Counted from the first letter of the stretch, positions 14,962-25,631 are shown. The stretch: DNA of 64,000 nt from Saccharopolyspora endophytica (GCF_018070075.1 NZ_JAGPXE010000008.1:124001-188000); one strand, 5' to 3'. A program made the numbers and translations. Notes: generated from the letters alone by a model not told the origin.

Positions 14962-15996
14962 TCAGCCGAACAGCTTCGGCTCGTCGGAGGCCGGTTCGAA
15001 GAACTTCTGCACCCGGGATTCGTCCACTTCGGACAGAGTGGTGGGAGACCACTGCGGGTTGCGGTCCTTGTCGACCAGCGCGGCGCGCACGCCCTCGACG
15101 AAATCGCCGATCCGCACGCACGCCATGGCCAGCCGGTACTCCAGCGTCAGCGCCTGCTCCAGCGACTCGTACCCGCTGCGCATCGCGCGCAGGGTGACCT
15201 TGAGCGCCGTGGGCGATTTGGTCTCGATGGTCGTCGCGGCGTCCTGCGCGGCCTGCTCGGGACGTTCCCGCAACCGGGCCAGGACGGCCTCGACGTCCGA
15301 GCCCGCGTAGGCGGCGTCGATCCACTCCCGGTGCTCGGCCAGGGCCGGCTCCGGCACCGGCGCGGCGAAGACCGCCAGCACCTCGTCCACGTCACCGCTG
15401 CTCAGGGCCTCGACGAGCTCCGGGAGCCGGGCGCTGTCGACGTAGTGGTCGGCCAGGTCGCAGTACAGCGCGTCCGCGCCGCCGACCGCCCCGCCGGTCA
15501 GCGCGAGGTGCGTGCCGAGCTCACCGGGGGTGCGCGACATCAGGTAGGTGCCGCCGACGTCGGGGATGAAGCCGATGCCGGTCTCGGGCATCCCGACCTT
15601 GGAGCGCTCGGTGACCACCCGGTGCGATCCGTGCGCGGTGATGCCGACACCACCGCCCATGCAGATGCCGTCCATGATCCCCACGACCGGCTTGGGGTAG
15701 TTGGCCAGCGCGGAGTTGAGCCGGTACTCCTCGGTCCAGAACGCCGCGGGCAGCGACTCGTCACCGGCCTTGGCCGCGTCGTGCAGGGCGCGCACGTCGC
15801 CGCCGGCGCACAGACCGCGCTCACCGGCGCCGTCGATCAGGATCGCCCTGATGTGCTCGGCGTCGCGCCACCGCTCGACCGCCTCGGTCATCTCCCGGAC
15901 CATGCCGAGGGTCAGCGAGTTGAGGGCTTTCGGGCGGTTGAGCGTGATCCGCCCGAGCGAGCCGTTCTCGCTGACCAGGATCTCGGACTCCGTCAT
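14962..15996 (-). CDS. 3-hydroxyisobutyryl-CoA hydrolase
   Basis: 344 residues, starting at ATG 15996 with GGAG 9 nt upstream; an ATG five codons earlier has no ribosome site. Crotonase-fold protein with the HIBCH signature: CAGGDVRALHD, MDGICMGGGVGI, and MPETGIGFIPDVGGTY, holding the Glu and Asp used for thioester hydrolysis. Length and the extended C-terminal half match HIBCH rather than the ~260-residue hydratases. It should cleave 3-hydroxyisobutyryl-CoA to the free acid used by the adjacent dehydrogenase. Second-to-last step genes are all neighbours here. Confidence 0.92.
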   Translation of the reverse strand: MTESEILVSENGSLGRITLNRPKALNSLTLGMVREMTEAVERWRDAEHIRAILIDGAGERGLCAGGDVRALHDAAKAGDESLPAAFWTEEYRLNSALANYPKPVVGIMDGICMGGGVGITAHGSHRVVTERSKVGMPETGIGFIPDVGGTYLMSRTPGELGTHLALTGGAVGGADALYCDLADHYVDSARLPELVEALSSGDVDEVLAVFAAPVPEPALAEHREWIDAAYAGSDVEAVLARLRERPEQAAQDAATTIETKSPTALKVTLRAMRSGYESLEQALTLEYRLAMACVRIGDFVEGVRAALVDKDRNPQWSPTTLSEVDESRVQKFFEPASDEPKLFG

Positions 15997-16043
15997 GGTG
16001 CGAAACTCCATCGTTGTGCGAGGCGCTGCCCCCGAGGCCGCGG

Positions 16044-17207
16044 TCAGGCCGCCAGCAGACCACGGGAGATGATCAGCCGCATGATTTCGTTGGTGCCTTC
16101 CAGGATCTGATGCACCCGCAGGTCGCGGACGATCTTCTCCAGGCCGTACTCGGCAAGGTATCCGTATCCACCGTGGATCTGAAGTGCCTCGTTGGCCACG
16201 GTGAACCCGACGTCGGTGGCCAGCCGCTTGGCCATCGCGCACAACCGGGTGGCCGCCGGGTCCTCGGTGTCCAGCGCCCACGCCGCCCGCCACAGCAACA
16301 GGCGCGCGGCCTCCAGCTCGGTGGCCATGTCGGCGAGCTTGAACTGCAGCGCCTCGAACTCGCTGAGCTTGGAGCCGAACGCGCTGCGCTCCCGCACGTA
16401 GGCGAGCGACTTGTCCAGCGCGGCCTGCGCGCCCCCGAGCGAGCAGGCGCCGACGCTGAGCCGGCCGCCGTCGAGCCCGGCCATGGCGATGCGGAACCCG
16501 ATGCCCTCCTCGCCGAGCCGCTGATCAGCGGAGACGCGGACGCCGTCGAAGATGACCTGGCGCGTGGGCTGGGCGTTCCAGCCCATCTTCTTCTCGTTGG
16601 CCCCGAAGGACAGCCCCTCGGCCCCGGCCTCCACGACGAAGGTGGAGATGCCCTTGTGCCCGGGTTCGCCGGTGCGGGCCATCACCACGTAGACGTCGGA
16701 GCTGCCGCCGCCGGAGATGAACTGCTTGACCCCGGTGAGCAGGTAGTCGTCGCCGTCGCGGACCGCGCGGGTCTGCAGCGCGGCGGCGTCCGATCCCGCG
16801 CCGGGTTCGGTCAGGCAGTAGCTCGCGAGGCGTTCCATCGAGCACAGCCCCGGCAGCCAGCGCGCCCGCTGGGCGTCGGTGCCGAAGCGGTCGATCATGC
16901 CCGCGCACATGTTGTGGATGGAGATGTAGGCGGCGATCGACGGATCTCCGCTGGCCAGCGCCTCGAAGATCAGAACCGAGTCGAACCTGCTCAGGCCGCT
17001 GCCACCGAAGGCCTCATCGACGTAGACGCCGCCGATGCCGAGCTCCCCCGCTGCGCGCAGCGTCTCGACCGGGAAGTGCTTGTCCTGGTCCCACTCCACG
17101 GCGTGCGGGGCGAGCTGGTCTTGGGCGAATTCCAGCGCGGCCTCACGAATGGCGCGCTGGTCGTCGGCGAGCTCGAAGGGCGAGCTCGCCACTGCTGCGA
17201 CGGACAC
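16044..17207 (-). CDS. Isobutyryl-CoA dehydrogenase (acyl-CoA dehydrogenase family)
   Basis: 387 residues from a GTG at 17207 with a GAGGAGGGAG ribosome site. FAD-dependent acyl-CoA dehydrogenase. Seen: YCLTEPGAGSD near residue 129, the FAD-binding middle domain, QIHGGYGYL, and the catalytic Glu in ILEGTNEI near residue 370. The sequence and the operon partners (HIBCH, HIBADH, MMSDH) indicate an ACAD8-like isobutyryl-CoA dehydrogenase making methacryloyl-CoA. A methacryloyl-CoA hydratase is not in the operon. Electrons would go to ETF. Confidence 0.9.
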   Translation of the reverse strand: MSVAAVASSPFELADDQRAIREAALEFAQDQLAPHAVEWDQDKHFPVETLRAAGELGIGGVYVDEAFGGSGLSRFDSVLIFEALASGDPSIAAYISIHNMCAGMIDRFGTDAQRARWLPGLCSMERLASYCLTEPGAGSDAAALQTRAVRDGDDYLLTGVKQFISGGGSSDVYVVMARTGEPGHKGISTFVVEAGAEGLSFGANEKKMGWNAQPTRQVIFDGVRVSADQRLGEEGIGFRIAMAGLDGGRLSVGACSLGGAQAALDKSLAYVRERSAFGSKLSEFEALQFKLADMATELEAARLLLWRAAWALDTEDPAATRLCAMAKRLATDVGFTVANEALQIHGGYGYLAEYGLEKIVRDLRVHQILEGTNEIMRLIISRGLLAA

Positions 17208-17265
17208 GTCGACTCCCTCCTCGCGTTCGGGCGGGGACCGGGATCGCCGGTCCCCGCCCGCGCGA

Positions 17266-18765
<1,500 letters not shown>

Positions 18766-18797
18766 CTCGCACCGCACCTCCGCCGAACCGGCCATCG

Positions 18798-18845
18798 AAA
18801 ATAATAGGAAGGCAAACTGTTTGTAGCCCAATCTTTCCCACAAGG
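18798..18845 (-). promoter_or_regulatory. Promoter with palindromic operator of the mms operon
   Basis: The segment is AT-rich against its surroundings. On the minus strand a TATTAT hexamer (18801-18806) could be the -10 box. Between it and a possible TTGGGC -35 sits a perfect inverted repeat CAAAC-T-GTTTG (18813-18823). A repressor bound there would cover the spacer. The regulator is not identified; no regulator gene is adjacent. The rest of 18846-18973 shows nothing. Confidence 0.4.
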
Positions 18846-18973
18846 AACGCACGCACAACAGGGTGTGCCGCGTCACAGTATCGATTCTGCGCACTTCACG
18901 CCGTTTTATCCACCGGCGGAGGAGGACGGATCGGACGCGAAGGAGTGCGCGGAACTGGAAGGTCGGTTGCCGG

Positions 18974-19495
18974 TCAGACCTCTCCGAAGAGGTGGGTGCC
19001 CGGCGTCTCGGCGTCGTCGCCGACCCAGAACTCCACCCAGTGGGTCACGAACTCCGACTTCCTGAGCTCACCGTCACCGTTGAGGTCGAGCCGGGCGAAC
19101 GCGCCGTCGGTCGGCACGTCCCGACCCGTCCACGCCTGGATCATGCGGGCGTACTCGGACGCGGTCACCCGGCCGTCGGAGTCCTCGTCCACCGCCTCGA
19201 ACATCGACTCGGCGGTCGCCGTCACCAGGTCGAGCATCGCGCCCAGGTTCTCGACCGCGGCCAGCATCTCGTCCTGCGTGATCCGCTGATCGCGATCCTC
19301 GTCGGCGGTCGCGCTCAGCGCGCCCCACCAGCGCATCATGATCTCGCGCAGCCGATCCGTCCCGTCCTCACCGCGGATGCGCGTCCACCGGTCGGTCAGC
19401 GCCTCGAAGTCCGCGCGCTCCAAGAACCCGTCGCCGTTGACGTCCATCGCGTTGAACACGACGGAAGCCTTCTTCCGCTGCAAGTCGCTCGCCAT
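18974..19495 (-). CDS. Four-EF-hand calcium-binding protein (calerythrin-like)
   Basis: 173 residues from ATG 19495. Four 12-residue EF loops are visible: DVNGDGFLERAD near residue 18, DEDRDQRITQDE near 66, DEDSDGRVTASE near 105 and DLNGDGELRKSE near 137. Loops 3 and 4 are canonical. Loop 1 ends in Asp rather than Glu, and loop 2 has Gln at the usual Gly position, so its calcium affinity may be weaker. No signal peptide, so cytosolic. Size and layout match calerythrin of Saccharopolyspora and similar sarcoplasmic calcium-binding-like proteins of actinobacteria, thought to buffer calcium. Stands alone. Confidence 0.9.
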   Translation of the reverse strand: MASDLQRKKASVVFNAMDVNGDGFLERADFEALTDRWTRIRGEDGTDRLREIMMRWWGALSATADEDRDQRITQDEMLAAVENLGAMLDLVTATAESMFEAVDEDSDGRVTASEYARMIQAWTGRDVPTDGAFARLDLNGDGELRKSEFVTHWVEFWVGDDAETPGTHLFGEV

Positions 19496-19610
19496 GACAC
19501 CAACCTGGCAGGGGCCTCGCGATGGCGACAACAGCCCGGTCGGGCGTTCCGCCGGGCGTGCGAGTGATCATCCTCGGCGCTGTTGGTGACGCACCGTGTC
19601 GGCCCCCGGT

Positions 19611-20261
19611 TCAGGCGGTGGCGCTGGAGGATTCGATCCTGGCGGCGGCGGTGGCGCGCCACTTCTCCGGGAGGTCCGGCAGGCAGCCCGCGACGTGGTC
19701 GGCGAGGTCGGCGCGCCCGTGCGTGGTCAACGCGAAGAGCTCCGCGACCTGGACTCCGTGATCGGGTTTGGACAGCACCCGGACCTCGTCGCCCGCGCTG
19801 ATCTCACCCGCCTGCTCGACGGCCAGGTAGACGCCGGTGCGCCCGTGCTGGGTGAACTTCTTGACCAGTCCGGGGACGTCCCAGAACCCGGCGAAGACGC
19901 GGCAGGGCTGGCGCGGCCCGGTCACCCGCAGCACGGCGCCGCCGATCGCCCAGCGCTCGCCGATCAGCGCCGAGGTGCTGTCCACACCGGTCAGCGTCAG
20001 GTTCTCGCCCGCGTTGCCCGGCACCAGCTCCTTGCCGAGCTCGGCCGACCAGTGCGCCAGCTCCTCGCCGTCGAACGCGTAGGCGGCCTGGTACCAGGCG
20101 CCGTGGTGCTTGGTGTCGCACACCGCGTCGCCCTGGACGCCGGTTTCGGTGAACAGCACCGGCGCGTCGGCGGGACGCTTGTCGATGCCGCTCTTGCCGA
20201 GGCGCCCGGCCCACTCCCCGGACCGCACGACTGCCAGGTTCACCGACGACACGACGCTCAT
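19611..20261 (-). CDS. MOSC domain protein (YiiM-like)
   Basis: 216 residues from ATG 20261, supported by TAGGTT 7 nt upstream. The MOSC core is visible: GVQGDAVCDTKHHG near residue 42, VPGNAGENLTLTGVD near residue 80, and RQPCRVFAGFW with the conserved Cys near residue 120. The C-terminal VEQAGEISAGDEVRVL matches the 3-alpha domain type found in YiiM. Such proteins bind sulfurated molybdenum cofactor and can act with reductases on N-hydroxylated compounds. No molybdoenzyme gene is nearby, so the substrate is unknown. Confidence 0.88.
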   Translation of the reverse strand: MSVVSSVNLAVVRSGEWAGRLGKSGIDKRPADAPVLFTETGVQGDAVCDTKHHGAWYQAAYAFDGEELAHWSAELGKELVPGNAGENLTLTGVDSTSALIGERWAIGGAVLRVTGPRQPCRVFAGFWDVPGLVKKFTQHGRTGVYLAVEQAGEISAGDEVRVLSKPDHGVQVAELFALTTHGRADLADHVAGCLPDLPEKWRATAAARIESSSATA

Positions 20262-20268
20262 GGCGATC

Positions 20269-20274
20269 AACCTA
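20269..20274 (-). promoter_or_regulatory. -10 box TAGGTT of the MOSC gene (leaderless)
   Basis: TAGGTT on the minus strand ends 7 nt before the ATG at 20261. The GTAGG core could alternatively be read as a Shine-Dalgarno site. Confidence 0.4.
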
Positions 20275-20319
20275 CGCGACCTCTCCGAGCTGCCCCAACA
20301 GGTTTGACGACCGCGAAGG

Positions 20320-21366
20320 TCACAGTCGTCCGGTGACCGCCTGCAGCGCTTCGCGCGCCTCGCGGCGCAGCAACCCGACCAGGTCGGCGGCGGGCATCGG
20401 GCGCACGTGGGCGTAGCTCTGGCCCGCCCACATCGAGATCGCCTCGGCGTCGCCCGCCTTGCCCGCGGCGCCGCGCATGGGCTTGGTCAGGTTGTTCACC
20501 TGCGGATACGCCGCCGGGGCGTCTTGGTTGTCGAGCATGAAGCGGTTGACCAGACCGCGCGCGGGCCGACCGCTGAACGCACGCGTGATGTCGGTCTGCC
20601 GCTGGCCTTCGGCCATCTGGGTCCGTTGCGCCTGCGCGGTGCCCGCCTCGTCGCAGACCAGGAACGCGGTCCCCAGTTGCGCCGCGGCGGCTCCGGCGGT
20701 CAGCACGGCCGCGACGTCCGCGCCGTGCACCAGCCCACCGGCGGCGATGACCGGCAGGTCCACCGCCGCGCGCACCGAGCGGATCGCCGGCAGCAGTCCG
20801 AGCAGCGGGCCACCACCGGGCATGTCGGGGTCGTCGTGGAACACGCCTCGGTGCCCGCCGGCCTCCATGCCCTGCACGCACACCGCGTCGGCGCCCACGC
20901 GGGCCGCCTGCCGGGCCTCGTCGGCGGTGGTCACGGTGACCACGACCTCCGAGCCCACGGCGTGCAGCTGCTCCACGGTGGAGGCTTCGGGAAGCCCGAA
21001 GGTGAACGACACCACCGGGATCCGCTCGTCGACGAGGCGCTGCACCTTGGCCGGGTAGGAGTCGTCGTCCCAGTCGGCCGAGCCCGGTTCCGCGCCGTAC
21101 CTCCCGGCGGCCTCCGCGACCCGCGACCGGTAGTCGTCGAGGTCGACGTCCCTGCGGTCGCTGGGCACGAAGAGGTTCACCCCAAAGGGCTCATCGGTGA
21201 GCGAGCGGACTCGCGCGATCTGCTCGACGAGCTTGTCCTCGGACAGCATCGCGCCCGCCAGGAACCCCAGCGCCCCGGCTCCGCTCACCGCGGCGGCCAG
21301 CTCCGGCGTGCTGGGACCACCGGCCATCGGCGCGGCCACCACCGGAATCCTCGACTCGACGATCAT
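20320..21366 (-). CDS. Nitronate monooxygenase (2-nitropropane dioxygenase family)
   Basis: 348 residues from ATG 21366, with TAGCGT 7 nt upstream. FMN-dependent TIM-barrel enzyme of the NMO family that oxidises alkyl nitronates. Seen: the N-terminal PVVAAPMAGGPSTPELAAAV, FGVNLFVP, GADAVCVQGMEAGGHRG near residue 158 with the conserved His, and PVIAAGGLVHGADVAAVLTAGAAA, the phosphate-binding part. Some relatives are enoyl-ACP reductase or quinone reductase-like, so the physiological substrate is uncertain. It is 58 nt upstream of the MOSC gene on the same strand, but both have their own -10 boxes. Confidence 0.9.
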   Translation of the reverse strand: MIVESRIPVVAAPMAGGPSTPELAAAVSGAGALGFLAGAMLSEDKLVEQIARVRSLTDEPFGVNLFVPSDRRDVDLDDYRSRVAEAAGRYGAEPGSADWDDDSYPAKVQRLVDERIPVVSFTFGLPEASTVEQLHAVGSEVVVTVTTADEARQAARVGADAVCVQGMEAGGHRGVFHDDPDMPGGGPLLGLLPAIRSVRAAVDLPVIAAGGLVHGADVAAVLTAGAAAAQLGTAFLVCDEAGTAQAQRTQMAEGQRQTDITRAFSGRPARGLVNRFMLDNQDAPAAYPQVNNLTKPMRGAAGKAGDAEAISMWAGQSYAHVRPMPAADLVGLLRREAREALQAVTGRL

Positions 21367-21373
21367 GCTGAAA

Positions 21374-21379
21374 ACGCTA
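21374..21379 (-). promoter_or_regulatory. -10 box TAGCGT of the nitronate monooxygenase gene (leaderless)
   Basis: TAGCGT precedes the ATG at 21366 by 7 nt on the minus strand. The gap 21380-21635 beyond it contains no gene that I can support. Confidence 0.5.
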
Positions 21380-21635
21380 CCTCCGAACCATCCACAACGC
21401 CCCCACCGTTCACCGATCCCGAACAGCGCCCACGCCCCCGTCAGGCAAGCGGCGCAGTCGCTTTCTCAGTACCCCACCCGAGCAACTCGCACCGCCGCGG
21501 GTTCTGAGCGGCTTCGTGGCGAGTACGCCGCGACGCCGCGTATCGACATACTCAAGGAGTGGCGCACGGAGACCACGGAGCCGCTCAGGTTCCGCCACCC
21601 GCACCGCCACGCACAACGACCACAGTCCGAGCGAC

Positions 21636-21681
21636 AAGAAAAAAGTGAGCGGGAACCCGACGCCATGGGTTCCCGCTCACT
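21636..21681 (-). terminator. Rho-independent terminator of aceA
   Basis: A perfect 15-bp stem AGTGAGCGGGAACCC / GGGTTCCCGCTCACT with an 8-nt loop, followed on the minus strand by TTTTTTCTTG. This is the best classical intrinsic terminator in the window. It lies about 100 nt after the isocitrate lyase stop. Confidence 0.85.
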
Positions 21682-21780
21682 CGCACCATTGCGATTTTTC
21701 CGACACCCCGCCACAGGGCCGCTGGTGCGTTCAGGGGGTGGCCGGCGCAGCAGGGGCGCCGGCCACCATCAACCACACGA

Positions 21781-23094
21781 TCAGTGGAACTGCGAGGTCT
21801 CGGTCGAACCGGCCAGCGCGGTGGTCGACGAGTCCGGGTTGATTGCAGTGCTGATCGTGTCGAAGTAACCGGTACCGGCCTCGCGCTGGTGGCGAGTCGC
21901 GGTGTAACCGCGGTCTTCCGAGCCGAACTCCTTCTCCTGCAGCTCGACGTAGGCGGTCATGCCGTCGCTGGCGTAGCCCTTGGCCAGGTCGAACATGCTG
22001 TAGTTCAGGGCGTGGAAGCCCGCCAGGGTGATGAACTGGAACTTGAAGCCCATGTGGCCGAGCTCGCGCTGGAACTTGGCGATGGTGGCGTCGTCCAGGT
22101 TCTTCTTCCAGTTGAACGACGGCGAGCAGTTGTAGGCCAGCATCTGGTCCGGGTACTCGGACTTGACGGCCTCGGCGAACTTGCGGGCCATCTCCAGGTC
22201 CGGCGTGCCGGTCTCCATCCAGATCAGGTCCGAGTACGGCGCGTACGCCTTGGCGCGGGCGATGCAGGGCTCGATGCCGTTGTTGACCTTGTAGAAGCCC
22301 TCAGCCGTGCGCTCGCCGGTGAGGAACGGCTTGTCGCGGTCGTCGATGTCGCTGGTCAGCAGCGTCGCGGCCTCGGCGTCGGTACGCGCGATGACCAGGG
22401 ACGGCACACCGGCGACGTCGGCGGCCAGACGGGCGGCGTTCAGCGTCTTGACGTGCTGGCTGGTGGGGATGAGCACCTTGCCACCCAGGTGACCGCACTT
22501 CTTCTCAGAAGCGAGCTGGTCCTCCCAGTGCACGCCCGCCGCGCCGGCGCCGATCATGCCGCGCATCAGCTCGTAGGCGTTGAGGACGCCACCGAAGCCG
22601 GCCTCGGCGTCGGCGACGATCGGGGCGAGCCAGTGGGTGTCCTCACCCTCGATGGCGCCACCCTCCGGGTCGAGCGCCTCGGCCCAGTTGATCTGGTCGG
22701 CGCGCTTGAGGGCGTTGTTGATGCGGCGGACGACCTGCGGGACCGAGTTGGCCGGGTACAGCGACTGGTCCGGGTAGGTCTCGCCCGCCAGGTTGGCGTC
22801 GGCGGCGACCTGCCAGCCGGACAGGTAGATGGCCTTGAGGCCGGCGCGGACCTGCTGGACCGCCTGGTTACCGGTCAGCGCGCCCAGCGAGTTGACGTAG
22901 TCGAGCTCGTGCAGCAGCTTCCACAGCCGCTCGGAGCCCTGGCGGGCCAGGGTGTGCTCCTCCTGCACCGAGCCGCGGAGGCGGACGACGGTCTCAGCCG
23001 AGTGCGTGCGCTCGATGCCCTTCCAGCGCGGGTTGGTGTCCCATTCGCGCTGCAGCTCCTCAGCGGCCTTCTTCGCCTGCTCGCGGATGCTCAT
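21781..23094 (-). CDS. aceA: Isocitrate lyase
   Basis: 437 residues, the size of the short actinobacterial enzyme. Splits isocitrate into glyoxylate and succinate, the first step of the glyoxylate shunt. Seen: [19 protein letters not shown] at the start, [20 protein letters not shown], the catalytic [14 protein letters not shown] near residue 205, and the NCSPSFNW block near residue 324. ATG 23094 has a GGAAGGGG ribosome site. The divergent neighbour is its likely regulator RamB, and a strong terminator lies downstream. No malate synthase gene is in the window. Confidence 0.97.
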   Translation of the reverse strand: MSIREQAKKAAEELQREWDTNPRWKGIERTHSAETVVRLRGSVQEEHTLARQGSERLWKLLHELDYVNSLGALTGNQAVQQVRAGLKAIYLSGWQVAADANLAGETYPDQSLYPANSVPQVVRRINNALKRADQINWAEALDPEGGAIEGEDTHWLAPIVADAEAGFGGVLNAYELMRGMIGAGAAGVHWEDQLASEKKCGHLGGKVLIPTSQHVKTLNAARLAADVAGVPSLVIARTDAEAATLLTSDIDDRDKPFLTGERTAEGFYKVNNGIEPCIARAKAYAPYSDLIWMETGTPDLEMARKFAEAVKSEYPDQMLAYNCSPSFNWKKNLDDATIAKFQRELGHMGFKFQFITLAGFHALNYSMFDLAKGYASDGMTAYVELQEKEFGSEDRGYTATRHQREAGTGYFDTISTAINPDSSTTALAGSTETSQFH

Positions 23095-23199
23095 GATTTT
23101 TCCCCTTCCGGGATCGCTGGCGACCTGCTGGAATCAATATTGCGCGCTGCCAAGCGAAACCGCGCCAGATTTTCTAGGTAATTTTCATGGTTTTTCTGT

Positions 23200-23205
23200 T
23201 AGCAT
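23200..23205 (+). promoter_or_regulatory. -10 box TAGCAT of ramB (leaderless) in the aceA-ramB divergent region
   Basis: TAGCAT lies 7 nt before the ATG at 23213. The whole gap 23095-23212 is AT-rich for this genome and must hold both divergent promoters and RamB sites. I could not find a clean match to the RamB box I remember, so operator positions are left open. Confidence 0.5.
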
Positions 23206-23212
23206 CAACGCC

Positions 23213-24679
23213 ATGACGGAGTTCGCCAGCGAAGAAGACCGTAGTTTTTCTACGGAACACGACCTTCTGGTCTTTGGTCAGCGGCTCAGGCACTTGCGCC
23301 GAGCCGCTGGATTGACTCTTGTTGAGCTCGGCGACCGCGTGGGGAGAGCGCCGTCACAGCTGTCGCTGCTGGAGAACGGCCACCGCGAGCCGAAGCTGTC
23401 GCTGCTGCGGTCGCTCGCCGACGCGCTGGGGACCTCCGTCGACGAACTGCTGTCGAAGAAGGCCCCGAACCGGCGCGCCGAGCTCGAGATCGCGGTGGAG
23501 AAGGCCCAGCTCGACCCGATCTACCAGCGGCTCTCGCTGCCGCCGCTGAAGGTCGGCAAGCGGCTGCCCACCGAGGCCCTCGAACACGTGCTCGCCCTCT
23601 ACGAGGAGCTCAAGCGCCGCGAGACCCAGAAGGTCGCCACGCCGGAGGAGGCCCGCAAGGCCAACGCCGAGCTGCGCGGCATGATGCGCAAGCACAACAA
23701 CTACTTCCCGGAGATCGAGAAGGCCGCCAGCGACCTGCTCAAGCGCTCCGGGTACCACGGCGGGCCGCTGTCGGAGGGCCTGATCCAGTCCATCGCCACG
23801 CACATGGGCTTCGGGCTGAAGTTCGTCACCGACCTGCCGCGTTCGGTGCGGTCGGTGACCGACATGAAGAACCGCCGGATCTTCCTGCGCCGGGAATCGC
23901 TGGGCATGCACAGCCCGCGCACGATCCTGCTGCAGACGCTGGGGCACCTGACGCTGGGCCACAGCCAGCCCCGCGACTTCGCCGACTTCCTGCGGCAGCG
24001 CGTCGAGGCCAACTACTTCGCCGCCGCCGTGCTGGTGCCGGAGCAGGCCGCGGTGCCGTTCCTGCAGGACGCCAAGTCCGAGCGGGACCTGGCGGTGGAG
24101 GACCTGCGCGACGTGTTCTCGGTGTCCTACGAGATGGCGGCGCACCGGTTCACCAACCTCGCCACCCAGTACCTCGACCTGGTCTGCCACTTCGTCCGCA
24201 ACGACGAGACCGGCATCATCCACAAGGCCTACGAGAACGACGGGCTGGTCTTCCCCACCGACCCGACGGGCGCGATCGAGGGCCAGCGGATGTGCCGGTA
24301 CTGGTCGGGGCGCCAGGTCTTCTCCTCCCCGGACCGGTACTCGACGTACTACCAGTACACCGACAAGCCGGGAGCCACGCACTGGTGCGTCGCGCACGTC
24401 GACCCGAGCCGCGGCCGGGACTTCGCGATCACCCTCGGCGTGCCCTACGCCGAGTCGCGCTGGTTCCGCGGGCGCGACACCAACAACCACTCCAAGTCCG
24501 GCTGCCCGAACGGCGAGTGCTGCCAGCGCCCGCCGGCCGAGCTCGCCAGCCGCTGGGAGGGCATGGTGTGGCCGTCGGCCCGAGCTCACTCCCACGTCCT
24601 GGCGGCGCTGCCCGCCGACACCTTCCCCGGTGTCGACGAAGCCGACGTCTACGCCTTCGTGGAGGCCCACCAGGGCTGA
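23213..24679 (+). CDS. ramB: RamB-type short-chain fatty acid regulator (XRE HTH + IrrE-like domain)
   Basis: 488 residues. The N-terminal XRE-type helix-turn-helix occupies ~22-76 (FGQRLRHLRRAAGLTLVELG, SQLSLLENGHREPKLSLL). The middle resembles an ImmA/IrrE-like domain (LLQTLGHLTLGHSQPRDF), with the metal-site motif altered from HExxH to GHLTLGH. The C-terminal third contains the conserved Cys cluster SGCPNGECCQRPP and HWCVAHVDPSRGRDFAITLG of the RamB/ScfR family. In corynebacteria and mycobacteria RamB sits beside and represses isocitrate lyase, the same divergent arrangement as here. The gene symbol rests on this homology and synteny. Confidence 0.9.
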   Translation: MTEFASEEDRSFSTEHDLLVFGQRLRHLRRAAGLTLVELGDRVGRAPSQLSLLENGHREPKLSLLRSLADALGTSVDELLSKKAPNRRAELEIAVEKAQLDPIYQRLSLPPLKVGKRLPTEALEHVLALYEELKRRETQKVATPEEARKANAELRGMMRKHNNYFPEIEKAASDLLKRSGYHGGPLSEGLIQSIATHMGFGLKFVTDLPRSVRSVTDMKNRRIFLRRESLGMHSPRTILLQTLGHLTLGHSQPRDFADFLRQRVEANYFAAAVLVPEQAAVPFLQDAKSERDLAVEDLRDVFSVSYEMAAHRFTNLATQYLDLVCHFVRNDETGIIHKAYENDGLVFPTDPTGAIEGQRMCRYWSGRQVFSSPDRYSTYYQYTDKPGATHWCVAHVDPSRGRDFAITLGVPYAESRWFRGRDTNNHSKSGCPNGECCQRPPAELASRWEGMVWPSARAHSHVLAALPADTFPGVDEADVYAFVEAHQG

Positions 24680-24686
24680 GCGGCCA

Positions 24687-24708
24687 GGTGCGGGACTCAG
24701 CCCGCACC
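24687..24708. terminator. Hairpin between ramB and the LysR gene
   Basis: 8-bp stem GGTGCGGG / CCCGCACC with a 6-nt loop, starting 8 nt after the ramB stop and lying between convergent genes. No T-run. Confidence 0.5.
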
Positions 24709-24726
24709 GCTGTCCTGAAGACGATC

Positions 24727-25611
24727 TCAGCGGCGCAGTTCGGCGATGGTCTCGGCCATCGCGACGAACTGCGCCGCTGCTGGTGAGAGGGGTCCTCTGC
24801 GCCAGAACAGGACGCCCCGGCGCACCACCTTGGGCCGCAGCGGCAGCACGACCGCGCCGCGCGAGGCGGCATCGCGGGCCATCGCGCGCGGCAGCAGCGT
24901 CGCACCCGCTCCGGCCAGCACCAACGGCACGATCATCGCCTGGTGCGCGGTCTCCACCGCGAAAGTCGGTTCGCCACCGCGGGTTCCCACGGTGTCCTCG
25001 ATGACCTCCCGCGTCGCGGTGCCGGGCGGGGTCGCGATCCAGTCCAGGGTGGACAGCTCCGGCACGCTCAACCGCTTCTGACCGGACGCGGCGCCCGGCG
25101 GCAGCACGGCGAAGATCTCCCGGCCGCGCAGCACCATGCTCTCCAGGTCCCCGATGGGATGTTCGGAGTCGACCAGGCCCAGTTCGCACTCACCGGCCCG
25201 CACCGACGAGGTCACGTCCGTCCCCAGCTCGGGGTCGGCGATGTTGATCGCGACCTTGGGGTTCTCGCGCAGGAAGGCACCGATGAGCTCGGCGAGCGGA
25301 TCGACGGCCAGCGTCGTCTGCGCCACGACGTCCAGCCGACCGCTGGAGAGCCCCAGGACCTCGCGGACCGAGGCCGACGCGGTGCTCAGGTCGCGCATCA
25401 CCTGCCGTGCGGGTTCGACCAGCGCGTCCCCGGCCGGGGTGAGCGAGACGCCGTGCGGCAGCCGGTGGAAGACCTTGCCGCCGAGCTGCTTCTCCAGGTT
25501 GCGGATGGCGTGCGACAGGGACGGCTGGGCGACGTGCATGGCCTGCGCGGCGGCGGTGAAGCTGCCGTGCTCGACGATCGCCAGGAAGTACTCCAACTCC
25601 CGCCGGTCCAT
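24727..25611 (-). CDS. LysR-family transcriptional regulator
   Basis: 294 residues; ATG 25611 is preceded by GAGGAGG. N-terminal winged helix-turn-helix at ~1-60 (MDRRELEYFLAIVEHGSFTA, AQPSLSHAIRNLEKQLGGKVF). The effector-binding domain follows (~90-290), with the usual GRLDVVAQTTLAVDPLAELI opening. LysR regulators usually control a neighbouring gene; the nearest is the arylsulfatase upstream on the same strand, separated by a hairpin terminator. The effector is unknown. Confidence 0.92.
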   Translation of the reverse strand: MDRRELEYFLAIVEHGSFTAAAQAMHVAQPSLSHAIRNLEKQLGGKVFHRLPHGVSLTPAGDALVEPARQVMRDLSTASASVREVLGLSSGRLDVVAQTTLAVDPLAELIGAFLRENPKVAINIADPELGTDVTSSVRAGECELGLVDSEHPIGDLESMVLRGREIFAVLPPGAASGQKRLSVPELSTLDWIATPPGTATREVIEDTVGTRGGEPTFAVETAHQAMIVPLVLAGAGATLLPRAMARDAASRGAVVLPLRPKVVRRGVLFWRRGPLSPAAAQFVAMAETIAELRR

Positions 25612-25631
25612 GCCACCTCCTCACGCGACGA

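Noticed and set aside
21380-21635. Possible short genes in the gap before the aceA terminator
   Set aside because: The open frames have no ribosome site, no conserved motif and Arg-rich random composition.
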